The notes beneath the pieces were generated by a model. That model did no database searches. It saw only the letters and a program-made list of their open reading frames with translations, and was not told where the DNA came from. 64,000 nt of DNA from Bedellia somnulentella (taxonomy: Eukaryota > Arthropoda > Insecta > Lepidoptera > Bedelliidae). The position numbers and the translations under genes were made by a program. Below are positions 9,179 through 22,300 of this stretch, in pieces; positions within the stretch are counted from its first letter, which is position 1; each line of letters begins with the position of its first letter. The DNA is taken from assembly GCA_963576735.1 (NCBI GenBank), contig OY755188.1:14868323-14932322 (forward strand), given 5' to 3'.

Positions 9179-9442
9179 TTACTTATATTCACGCCCATTA
9201 TTCCCATTGGGGTAGGCAGAGACTATCGATCGCCACTTAGTACGATCTTGACAAACCTCTCTTGCTTCCCTAACATTCATTATTCTTCTCATACATGCTC
9301 TTTTATTCTTCTCACTTCGGACCCCCGCCTTTATAAGAACGTTTTCTATCTGATCAAGAAACGTTTTACGAGGCCGTTCTCTACTAACATTCCCATCCAC
9401 ATTGGCTCTATATATCTCTTTCGCTACTTTATTTTCATCCAT
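9179..9442 (-). pseudogene. C-terminal end of a LINE reverse-transcriptase ORF (partner-LINE fragment 1)
   Basis: 87 codons on the minus strand ending in REAREVCQDRTKWRSIVSAYP, the hallmark C-terminus of an insect LINE ORF2. It is 5'-truncated. Shorter pieces of the same end occur at about 16190, 33185, 39040, 42530, 45890 and 51390. Confidence 0.65.
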
Positions 9443-9479
9443 CCTCTATGTGCCCAAACCACCTCCAAAACAGTTATTA

Positions 9480-10090
9480 TGTAGAGTTAATGTGAGTGGT
9501 CATGTGAGAAGAGGACAACTATGGACACATTTAGATAGATCAATAACCTAACGTCCATAAAATAAGAAAAGAGCACGTATAAATACATTTATTTATGAAT
9601 GTAAAAGAAGCTCGATAGGTTAGCCAGAACCATACTATATGGTAATCAATAGTGTCCGCCTTGCCGACTATGAATTAATAGCGTGAGAATATGTTTGTAT
9701 GTATTGATGAGTCTGAGATTTGACTGTTTAAAGTTGATTGAGTGTGAAAGGGATATTTATTTTATCCAACGTAAGGTAAATATTTTGCTAGCACCACAAA
9801 TATTGTAGCCGCCGAGATCAATGAATTATTTTAGAGGAAATGCTTATTTAAACTTTTTTAACGGTGTTCCTCTGAGGGGCTAAATAGCTCATGCTCCTAT
9901 ATACCCCTGCAAAATCTTTTTAACTGTTAATGTCTAACCAAATAATATTATTTTTATTGTGAACAAAATTACTTTCCGAGCATTTCACAAATTATTGATT
10001 TGGCGTGTGAAACTCTCTAACTTTCTTTATGTGGTTGGGTAGCTGTTGTTACGAAACTTTATTGTACATTGGTCGAAGTAATGTAGTTTC
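9480..10090. other. Intergenic DNA, nothing recognised
   Basis: AT-rich. A degraded LINE/SINE-A tail (gcgtgagaatatgtttgtatg) lies at about 9680-9705. This segment precedes the CFAP61-like start codon by 300-900 bp, so the promoter may lie here or just downstream, but no core element can be pointed to. Confidence 0.35.
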
Positions 10091-10097
10091 TAATGAC

Positions 10098-10331
10098 GTA
10101 TACTCACGGCTCTAACTCCCTAGAAGGGGTAGCCAGAGCCAAGGAATTATAAATTCCTCAGCCACTTTTGGAAGTTGAGTGGGGAAAAGGCGGTAAAATA
10201 AAGGTTTTTAGTGTTGGGTCTCCAACCGCATCGCCCAAACATCCAATAAAAAGCCCCAATACCCTTAGTCGCCTCTTACGACACCCGTGGGTAGAAACGT
10301 GTAGCGACATTCTAAGCCGGCACTACACGGC
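10098..10331 (-). repeat. SINE-A copy 5, directly upstream of the CFAP61-like gene
   Basis: Complete inverted copy flanked by aatgac(g/a)ta. It lies 66 bp upstream of the proposed start codon, so it probably forms part of the promoter or 5' UTR. Confidence 0.75.
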
Positions 10332-10397
10332 AATGACATATTAAAAATGTTAAAGCCATGGCCCACTAGTCCTTATGGTACTTTATTGTGGTGAAAC

Positions 10398-13300
10398 ATG
10401 TCGATATTTTTCGATATAAACTTGGGTTCACGCAACCGAAGATTCCGAAAAGCCGTTGATGCAGACGTATATGAGATTCAGCAGCTAATAAGAACAAACA
10501 GTGACAGTGGAATATTTGGAGATGTCGATGTTGGGGCTTTGATGTATGTTTCTGAAATGACATTTATGTTAGATTTGATACTTATGGCTGAAACACAAAT
10601 GTGATGCTGCGAAATTAACAATTCAGGGAAAAAAAAAGATAATTTCAATATCAAACACTTCAAACTTCAAAAACCCTTTTTGACTTCTTGCAAAACGCGA
10701 GTCACCCAAAGAAGTGTTGTTTTTGGTTCTATTTTCAATCGAGGTTGTTACAAGTAACGGTCGGGAAAAACATCGTTAAGAAATCCAGATGGCAGACTTT
10801 TTAATCATAAGACTGTGTATCTTTACATAACAGCGTCTGGGCTTATTCCGTTTATCCACCCTAAAACAGCCTCCTTAAGTCGGATAATCGGAAATGCGTG
10901 TCCTTCAATCCACCCTGAACAGAGTGGATATTCGTAATTATATGTTTCTTCCGATTTTTTACCCCAAGTACTCGTACAGTCATTTACAAAAACATACACA
11001 ACACAAAACGGGTCCAAGAAACCTCGTGAACAATAAAATACTTAAGATAAACATACCTATTTTCCTACTATCAGTTTGAATAAAATTATCTTGGTGGGAA
11101 GTTTTAATTTAGAATTTATTGTTTTACCTATAGGGTTGGTATGTAGTATTTGGGTGAAATCCATTTAAAATAACCGATGTGACAAATGAAACAATAACAA
11201 GAAAGAAACTCGTAACAAAAAAGGACCAATTAAAACTTAGGGTCTTTTTTTTGTAAATGACTGTACGTAGGCAGGGTAGAAAATCGGAAGAAACATACTA
11301 TATGAAATACGGATATCCACCCCATTCAGGGTGGATAGAAGGACATGCGTTTCCAAATATCCGCCTTAGGGTGGCTGTTTTAGGGTGGATAAACTAAATA
11401 AGTCGTGAACTCCCCGTCCAGATAAAAAGAGGATACTCCATAGATGATGAGGATGTCACGTGATGTTCAGAAGCATAAATTAATACCTCTTCAACCCTTA
11501 GCACTAACAATCAGTAGAAATAGTATAAAATGTTAAGTTCTTTTCCAGAGAATTAGCATATCTTTCAGTATGCTTGATAGACGAAGAAAAGATCATAGGC
11601 TTCATATCATTCAATGATCACCCTGATATACCAGGCCTGGATCCGGCTACTTGGGAAATTTGGATCAGAAACTTGTATCGGTTAGTATACTTTTACTTAA
11701 TATTAATATTATGATAATAGATTACTTACTACTACTGCAGAATTGGAGACTTCTGAAGATTTATTGGAAATTTCCAGATGAAACTTCCAAAAGTGGCTGA
11801 GGAATTTCGTATGCCGAAACTCTGGCCTTTTAGGGATTTATAGCTGTGATTATTCGTTCCCGACGAACACATGGTGAAATAAAATTCCCGTGGTTGCCAA
11901 TATCTCCCCAAAAGACCCACATCCCTAGTCGCCTCGAACGACACCCATCCATTAAAAGTGATAGGCGATTTTAAATCAACACTATGAGCCAAATTATATG
12001 ACATTATTTTAGGCTAACCAATTATTTTTTATGGCCAAGGTGTTACGAACAAACAGTAAATAGCTGACTTATACTTTGAGAAAAATGTATCCGTAGGTGG
12101 GTAATTCCAGCAAAATTGAGAAATGGAGTTTTAAAAATTTCCTAATTTTGTTTTTGATATTTAATTATTCTTTGCTATGAATTTCATAGTACTCGTGTTG
12201 CTAATAGTCAACGATATAGTGGTCCCCAAAATACATGAGTTTTTTTATAGAATAAAGAGGGTAGTAAAAAATTAGAGAGTGAGGGAATGAGTGTTACCAT
12301 ATTTACGCTAATTCAACAATAAAAGACATGTTTAATGACATTAGAAATCTTGTATTATACTTTAAATAACAAAAATAAAGTAACATTTACTTAGTATTTC
12401 TCCTTATACAACTATTAATATCAATTTTGTACGTAAAATTATGGACAACCTTTCCTTTGGAAATCACAGCGTTTCAAGTATTGCTAATTGCACTAGGGAT
12501 TTAATTAATGTTGCTTACAAACTAATAAAAAGTTAAAAAAAGTATAATTTCTTAATACTGAATAAAAAAGGCAACTCGCCAATGTAAACCTTATAAACTA
12601 AATCCGTTTCAACAATATGTGAGACAACATGAAAGAATAATAAAATATTTACGAAATCTTAATATCAGGAATATTTATTTGATTAACTCAGCTAATCACC
12701 CTTGTCCATTTCTCTAACGAAGAAGCATCCCCTTTTTATTAATTTTAGAGGCTGAATCTTCTGTTATACATAATTCCAATGATACAGTTGTTTATCTGTT
12801 ATGGTGGGCCATTTCCAAGCTTTACAGCCTTCCGCCATGCACTTTACCAAAGCCCTTCTTCAAAAACTAAAGATATTTATCCAGGGTGAATCTTATCGTA
12901 ATATCTAACAGTAACATGATCCCCTTATGATCTGTTCCTTTATTTGTTGTATTCTCATCAGGGATTTGGACAGGGAGCAATTAAGGACAGTATATTTCAA
13001 ATGTATTAACTAAAGGAATATGCCATATATTTATATATAAATATTATTATTGTTTTTTTAAAAAAGTATCCGGTGCTCCTCCCTATTTTCACGAACTTTT
13101 TGAAAAGGAGGCCCTGGGCTTGGAGGTGGCGTTATATCCAACAATCTGGTTAAATTATTTCGAAGCACACCTTGTTTATCCCTTTAGGTTTAGCGATTTT
13201 TTTTCCAAGACTTTCGTTTTAGCCTTTTTTCTCTTGGATTCATATTAGATATAGGTCTAACCAGCTCTTTTTTTTTTATTCATGTATTTCAGTCTTCCTT

Positions 13301-16300
13301 TTTCGAAGCCTTTCTAAACTGGTAGGATCGCTCTTCATTTCTTTTCTATGTTTTTGGTTTCTTCTTTAATTTTAGTTGTTCGTCAATTGATTTCTTATTT
13401 TAGCCATTTTCAGGTTAATAAAGCTCTTAAACAAAAAAAGCCAAGGTTGATTTAGCGTTAATGCAGCTAGAATATAAAAGGAAAACTAAGTGCACGGGTA
13501 AAATAAATAATTCTCTCACTTATCATAATTACCTCACTACGAAAAAATATGAGGGAATGACGGTGAGGGAATGACGAAATCAAATATAACCGCCAAAAAC
13601 GCACAACATAACCTTTCAATCGCATTAAATTTTGTGGTCAAGTTATAAGACGCCAAAACTAACGTAAACGATAAATCATCAATTAGTTGAAGTTGCTTAC
13701 CTTATTTTTATAAGATGTGATGTAATGACGGCCGAAAATGCAACTAGTTAAATTTCAAACAACATTTTGTTCTAACAGAAACTATTTGCATGCACAAGAT
13801 GGATTCGCCATATTGAAATGTTGGCGGTACTGCCGGTGTTCTACCCATTGAGCTATCACGTCGTCTGTGTATAATATGTCCGTATATTTATTTACTTACT
13901 TTCTCTCGGCATTTTACTTTTCCAGGTTATACTTCTTGTCCCACAACACTTTGTTCGTACATTTCATGTGTTGCAATGATGACGCTACCGACTATTTTGT
14001 ACAAGAAGCGTTAGTTTCCGTATTTATGAACAATGCCTATCTTCTTCACGTCGTTTTTGTCATCCCGCCAGATATCAATGATGGTAAGTGGTATCGTTAT
14101 CATCATTAGTCGATCGACATCTAATTACATCCATATACTCACGACTATATATCCTTAGAAGGGGGAGCCAGAAAAGAAAAGATGGTGAAATAAAGGTTGT
14201 TACCATAAGGAAATAAATAAATATTCTTCAGCACGAATTTTATTGCACATTTTTTTTTTATGTAGCCTTTACTATAGTGTCCCACTGCTAGGCAAAGGCC
14301 TCCCCCTGTTGAGTCCACACGTCCCGGCTCTATGCCACCTCCGGCCACCATAATTAAATAAATTTAAAAAGGATTTTTTAAAAAAGGGGGCGTTTAAAAT
14401 GTGAAGAATGAAAGCGACGTGCAAAACGATTGATTAATGTGAGCTTAGCAAGAGGGAGTCTGCGCTCTGTTCGAACTAATGGCATACAACAAGATTTATC
14501 TCTTACCTTTAGCTCTATGAATATAATTTGTTCCAGAATATATAAAGAGATACGATGTTTTTAGCAAAAGAATGTTAATGAAAGTACGTGCTTACATGAG
14601 AACTGAAGCCCGGCGTGCCCATCCACTATACTACGCTCGAAGAACCGATTTTGTACCGAGGTTGAGAATGAGAGCGGCCGTGTAAGTAACCTAGCTAATT
14701 TGACTTACATACTTATATTCACGGCTATAAATCCCAAAAAGTGATAGCTATCACGACTATAGGCTATTTGACTAAGTTTTGAAAACTGTCTTACGGTGTT
14801 AATTTGTTTATAAGGAGCCCTAAAAAAATATTTTTCTGTCTTCATTTTAGCTATTTTATTAAAAATTGAAAAAGAAAATGCAATATTCAAATGTGCCACG
14901 AAAACGCGACTTTAAGTAATATGGCGGCTGTAGCACAAGTGACGTCAATTCCGCACTAAACACCAATGAGCGAAGCGATACACAGTCAATTCATGCGCAA
15001 TCTACGTCATTATAGAAATAGCCAATAACGGTCGTTTTAAGTCACGTGACAGTTGCATCAAAAAACTTTAGAAGACGGATTTTAGTGAAATAATGCTATA
15101 TTTTTATCTCGCATTTTTACATATTGCTCCAAAAAAGAAATATCAAGACTAATGAAATAAAAGAAATGTATATTTTTATTACAGTCAAATAGCCTATTAT
15201 AGTCAGACCTTTAGAATTAGAAATAATTCAACCTATTTGGTAGTTCAGATTGTAAAAGCCCAACAATAAAATTAAAATAAAGCTCCTATACACCAAGTCG
15301 GCTAATGCTATGGTGCTATTCTAAGCCGATAGCATTTTTTACAGTTTTAGTCTATTTAAAGAAAAGCGGGTCTGGAGTAGAGATTAAGTAATCATTAAGT
15401 TGCTAAGCAGAGTAGGTACATTTTTTTGGCCTTTTTGAGGGTACATACTCACGACTATAAATCCCAAGAAAGGGGTAGCCAGAGCTAAGGAATTAGAAAT
15501 TCCTCAGCCACTTTTGGAAGGTGCGTGGGGAATAGATGGTGAAATAAAGGTTCTTGGTGATGGGTCTCCAACCGCATCGCCCAAAAATCCCTTAAAAGCC
15601 CCAATACCGTTAGTCGCCTTTTACGTACACCCACCGGAAGAAATGGGGTAGTGTTATTCTAAGCCGACACTAAACAGCAATAAAGTACAGAAATAAAACA
15701 TAATATTAAAGTAAAACAGATACATAACATTTTTTTATCTTTCATTTCAGGGAGCAAGATAATGACGACATCGTCGCCATATTAGATCAAAAACACCCAA
15801 GGTTGAAAGAGATCTATGGTGAATTCTACATCAGCGAACTGATTGCTAGTAGTGACTCGCATACTAGGAAACTCGTCGTGGCTGAGGTGAGTTTTTTTAA
15901 ATATATACGGACATAATATACACAGTTTAAGTTAGCCCCAAACTAAGTAGAACTTGTATTATGGGATAATAATATTAAATTATACATATATAAATAACTG
16001 TGATGTGTAGTGTCGGCTTAGAATAGCACTACCCCATTTCTCCCGGTGGGTGTACGTAAGAGGCGACTAACGGTATTGGGGCTTTTAATTGATTTTTGGG
16101 CGATGCGGTAGGAGACCCATCACCAACAACCTTAATTTTACCATCATATCCCCACTCAACTTTCCAAAAGTGGCTGAGAAATTATCAATAGCATAGACTG
16201 TTGATTGCCGCTTCGTAAGATCTTGGCTAACACCCGAGCTGCATTTACATTCATCAATACTTTCATAGTTGCCCTTTTTTTTTCATACATGTCCATAGAG

Positions 16301-19300
16301 AACTTATCTAAATAGAGAAGAAACAAAGAATGTAATTTTCCGTAAGGGGTTCAGTTTATTGGCACCTCAGACCAACTACCTATAGACAGATAACGCGCGT
16401 GGCACCCTATATGTCTTTCTTTCGCACAATCGGTGTTGACATAAAAACAATTTTACCTCGCTTGTGGTATTTTTTGTAAGGCTTTTCCCATGCTTTCAAT
16501 AACAACAGATATATTATGTTACCTAACATATTTACACCGTAAGGGACAAAAAATCACGGTACTAGCTCTTTCTATCCTTAAGAGATTTATAATTAGCTAT
16601 CCTTTTCTTGCTCGTCGTGACGTAGTCTTTATCTCTCTATTTGTATATGCTCTAAGATTGGCACTGACTTAGCGAAGCAAATGTATGACCAGGAGGGCAA
16701 TTCTCACACGGTAGATATTATATCACTTTCGATATTTATCACTTTTGTGATATTTTGCAATCGATATTTGACTTGAGCTATTCTCACTCCATCCGATCGA
16801 TATTTTTCTATTGAAAACCAGCCGATATGATGATATATATCAAAGGATGATATCGTGTGGTCACGATCAGACGATATGATGATATTTGAAGATGTCGTGC
16901 GAACGGTAGCCATTTCGTTTACAAATTTCGTTTGAATACTTTTAGATAGAAAACTAAAATGTAGGTAAATATATTAAATGGATCATAGATCAAATAGTCT
17001 TAGAAGTTGTAAATAATATCTACTTGGATCAACGTAAATTATATTATTAAAATATAAAAATATATTATTTTTCCATAATAAAATTTCAAAAAATAAATTC
17101 GGTTGTCGGATGGTCCATTTGGGAATTCAGACTTTGCTAGTTACCGGCAAAGTACACTTAAAGGAAAATTTAAACAAACCAAAACATATGTAAATATTGA
17201 CGAATTCAATATTCAATTTTTTAAGGTGGCTTCAATCGTGTTTGCCACAATTATTTCGCCAATGTCGAGTAAAAATATAGACAGATATGTAGACCTTTTC
17301 ATATCTAAGATGACAGTTAAACTGACCTTTCGTTCAATTCATTCGCTTGGATCATTGATTTCGGTCTTCGTTCTTTAATGTCTAAGGAAAAATTACTACC
17401 GTGTGCGAGAATACAGTTTCAATCTATCAATAGAAATATATTTCACTTTGTGATATTTTTCACATGACATTGAACACTTGATATAATTTCTATGATAGTA
17501 ATGATATCGAACTTGCGAGAATTGCCCTCCAGCAAAAGTGAGAACATTGAATCAACCAATCACGGTGCAGGGATAACTTATTTTGACAACTTGTTAGTGG
17601 CGGAATTTTGACAGCAATTTATGTACGAAACTACGTTTGGTTTAAGCTTTATTTAGTTTTAAGTTCTCTTTGTACATGTCTATTCCCTGGCGAAAATATA
17701 CTCAAACTCAAATGAGATCTAAATTATTAATAAGTATTAAATAAACAATTTTACTTCCTATATCCTCAAAGCATTGCAAAATTACTAACGTTTCTGAATT
17801 TCATGTTCTGTTTTTGTCACCTGATGTTGAGAATGGTCACTTTGATCCTAGGCAGTACATTCACGCAATAGTGGGCAGGCCTATAGCCGCTGCTTTCTAC
17901 GAATACACTAATGCGCGGATCAATAAATAGGTTGACTTGGAATTCGAAGTTTAGTTAGCTATGCCCATGCCCACAACCTAAATTGAGAGCTGGATCCGCT
18001 CCTGAATACACTGTTCTACTTGCCATGTGGGTTTCCTCGACTCTCCGTTAGAAATACATACATATATACATATACTCACGGCTATAAATTCCTTAACGGG
18101 GTAGCCAGAGCTTTGGAATGACAAATTCCTCAGCCACTTTTGAAAGCTGATTGGGGAAAAGATGATAATAATGAACGTTTTTGGTGATGGGTCTCCAACC
18201 ACATCGCCCAAAAATCACTTAAAAAGCCCCTATACCCTTAGTCGCCTTTTACGATCACCCACGGGTAGGAATGGGGTAGTGTTATTCTAAGCGGACACTA
18301 CACGGCACCACCGTTAGAAATCTTGATAATTATCATTGGTGTAGCCCCGATTCAGGTTTAGATATCTATGCCTCTCCGCTTCTAAGCAGTTCTCTTCACC
18401 ACTAAGCTACCAAAGTTGCTATTTTATAAACAATTTCAGTATTTTACAGAAAGACGATGTCGCCATTGGAGTCATGGGAATTAACACGGAAGTCGACACA
18501 AAAGCTTTGCAAAAACTATTTTCCCTGAAACCATACCACGGACTGGTAAAGAGTAACAACACCTTTGGTAGAACCCAAAAAAGTGAGAAGCAGAAGAAAT
18601 TGATTGTGAAGAATTATGCGTTAAGTATTCTAGAATACAGTATGATTTTATTTAGATAGTTATAAGTAATTGAACTAACATAACTTATAAATGTCCCTCA
18701 ACTGAAGAAGTCAACCCCAGTCTGTAAATGTTAAATTCTAAAGTTCTTAATGCTGGCCTAGTGAGAGGTGGGAGACTTTAAGTAAGTAGTATTGATAGTA
18801 CCCGAGACCAACGGTTTATCGTGCATACCATGGTACAGAACATTAGAACCAAAAAAAATATTAGTGATCTTGTGATAGCCCAGTCAGTGGGTAGAACACT
18901 CGGTTATTGTGCAAGCGACTAGTATTCAAATCCTGGGTCGGGCCTACACCAATTTGTCTTTTCTAAAGACATATGTGTGGTTAATTTATCATGGTTGTTA
19001 ACGGTGAGGGAAAACATCGTGAGGAAACCCACATGGCTGAGTTGTACTTAGTCATGTGACAGTGTATTTGTACAAAACGGCGATAGGCCTGCCCCCTATC
19101 ACGTGAGTACACTGTCCATGCAAAACGTGGGTACTTTGAACACCAGGTGACAAAGTCACGTGATGTTCAGAAGTATTAGTACCTCTGCCAACCCCTTCGG
19201 GGATATTCGGCGTGAACGTTTATGTTTTATGTTTATGTTATAAGTAATTGAACTAACATAACTTATAAATGTCCCTCAACTGAAGAAGTCAACCCCAGTC

Positions 19301-22300
19301 TGTAAATGTTAATTCTAAAAGTAATTTATTCTTTAAGTAAGTAGTACCCGAGACGAACGGTTTATCGTGCATACCATGGCACAGAATCATATATTTTTTT
19401 GGGACAATCCGGTGCGAGGCATTAGAACCAAATAAATTATTAGTGATCTTGTGACTGGATTCCTCCCGGATTCGAACCTTTTCTCTCTGTGTTTCGATCC
19501 TCTACGCTCTAAGAGCAGACTAATAACTAGAAGTTGACCAGCCTAAATTATTATCATATAAATATTTAATTAATATGGATGGAATCAAAACCACGGAATT
19601 TTGGATATCCTTTGGACCACGTTTTAGTCGTTCGTCTTGATATAGTAAATATTGGTTTTAGAGAGTTTGCCGTCAGGCCGAAGTTTAGAATGACACTACC
19701 CCTTCCTACTAACGGGTGTTGTAAGGGGCGACTAACGGTATTGGGGCTTTTTAAGGGATTTTGATGAGGTTAGAAACTCATCACCAATAACCTTTATTTC
19801 ACCATCTTTTCACACTCAACTTTCCAAAAGTGGCTAAGGAATTAGTTTTTTTATTCATTAGCTCTGGCTACCCCTTCTTGGGATTTGTAGCTGTGAGTAC
19901 TACCAAAATCCAAATACGACGACCTAGCCTGCCTGCCTGGAGCCTGCTTTTGACCTCGTCGTCGTCGTATTGATAATATTAAATATTATTTTTAGAGAGC
20001 CAATACTAACAGGCGAGTGGTGTCCATATGATGAGCCGCAGATATCCGGTTCAAGCAGTGTAAGTAAATGAAATAAAACATGTGAACATATACACCTTAT
20101 AAAAAAACACATACATACATGTTTATACTCACAGCTATAAATCAGAAGGGGTAGCCAAAGCTAAGGAATTAGAAATTCCTCAGCCACTTTTAAAAGTTAA
20201 GTGGGGAAAAGATGTTAAAGTAAAGGTTGTTAGTGTTGGGTTTCTAACCGCATTGCCCAAAAATCCATAAAAAGCCCCAATAGCCTTAGTCGCCTCTTAG
20301 AATCATCCACGGGATGAAACGGGGTAGTGCTATTCTTAGCCAACACTACACAGTGTAACACAGACAGTACTACAAAAAGACATAAAGCAAATACCGGGGA
20401 TTAAAATAATAAGTTCAAAATGACATCTTGTCAGGAAAAAAAAACCTATTTATCCATCAACTTATCTTGAGAATATGTATAGCGACTTGGTAAATTTGAA
20501 AACATATTTTTTATCATTTGTAGCTTCAGGAATACATTTTAAATATGTGCTCGTTTACTGATATCTCCTATTTAGCGAAATTTGATCTTATTGATAATCT
20601 TATTAATATACTTACAATATAATTAACTTGTAGTGTCGGCTTAGAATGCAACTACCCCTTTCTACCCATAGGTGTCGTAAGAGGCGACTAAGGGGCTTTT
20701 TATGTGGATGTGGTTGGGATGTATGGCCGTGAGTATGTGTATGTATGTACAATATACTTTTTTCGTCGCAGTCTATACAAATTGATGAAAAACGGATAGA
20801 ATCGCCGCAACTATCTGCGATGAATCTCAATATCGACGATGCCACCCCTAAGGACGAGATCCAAATGAAGTGTGTAAATCTTCAAGACATGCCTTCGGTA
20901 AGACTGTTTCATAAATTAGTGTTGCTTTCAAAATTAAAACAGGAGAACGGCTGGACCGATTGGGTTGATTTTGGTGTTGAATTATTTGTGGAAGTCTAAA
21001 GAAGGTTTGAAAGGTAAACATTGATTCCTATTGTTTGTTGCCGTGTAGTGCCGGCTTAGAATGTCGCTACCCCTTTCTACCCACGGGTGTCGTAAGAGGC
21101 GACTAAGGGTATTGGGGCTTTTTATTGGATTTTTGGGCGATGCGGTTGGAGACCCATCACCAAAACCCTTTATTTTACGATCTTTTCCCCACTCAACTCC
21201 CAAAAGTGGCTGAGGAATTTATAATTCCTTTGCTCTGGCTACCCTTTCTAAAGAATTATAGCCGTGAGTATATGTATGTATGTATGTGTGATGTTTGTTT
21301 TATCAAGTTTAGGCTGTGCGAAGTCTGCTGTGTCAGCTAGTGTATAATAAAACTAGTGCACTGTGCCTGTGTAGTATATGAGTATAAGTGGCTTAGAATA
21401 CCACTACTTGTTTCTTCATGTGGATGTCGTAAGCGTGTTGGGGCTTTTATAGTGATTGTTGGGCAATGTGGCCAAAGGAAACCCATCATTTATGTATTTT
21501 TATTAACAATCCTTAGGAGGTGGGAAACGCAAACACTACTAAAACGTGTAAATGAAATAAAGGATAGAAGAATTTCGCGCTGGCAGTCATTGACACGGTA
21601 GCTCAATTGGCAAGAGCGACGGGGGCGTATACCCGAGGTCGCGGGTTCGAATCCCGCCTGTGTCAAAATTTTTCTTTCCTTTATTTATTCTTTATTTATT
21701 AATCCTTATAATTTATTTGTTGACTCTTTTGATTATTTATTATCCATTTGCGTAGGATTGTGTTAACCATATTCAATTTTGAAGTTTTATATTTAAGTAT
21801 TTTTATGTTCTTTTTATGTTTGTAGCAGATGCTTTATTTGTTTACCATGAAATGCTCTGAGGCTATACCTGAAAATCAGTGTTCCTGCTATATAGCATTT
21901 ATAAACGCTAAGTTATGACCTAGTTTGTGTTACCATTGCGCACACACTTTGCACATTTGTAATTTGTTTGTTTATTTTTCACTCATTTTTAAATTTTATA
22001 ATTGTATGTGTTTTAATGTGTGTTACAATGTGTTGAATGTGTTCGTTAGGTCAATATAAACAAAGTTTTTATCTATTTATGTATGAAACCTGATTCCTTA
22101 TTCCTTTGCTATTCCCATTCATACAGCGTATTTGTTTAATCTGAATTCTCTTTGTAGATTCGAGTTCACTCATATGAGTCATACTATCAATATGCTGAAT
22201 CGTTGTGCCAATCATTATGCCAGGATTCCATAATATATGAAATTGATAACCTGGATGAGGACCCTTTCGATTATGACATAGTTAATATTGACCCTAGTGC

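Noticed and set aside
17103..17378. 91-codon frame inside the TIR element at 16692-17530
   Set aside because: No motif of any transposase; composition is that of the surrounding AT-rich sequence.
21592..21664. 73-nt sequence that folds like a tRNA
   Set aside because: The anticodon arm has a 4-bp stem, an 8-base loop and no U33, and the same sequence recurs with an identical AT-rich tail at other sites. It is the head of SINE-C, not a working tRNA gene.
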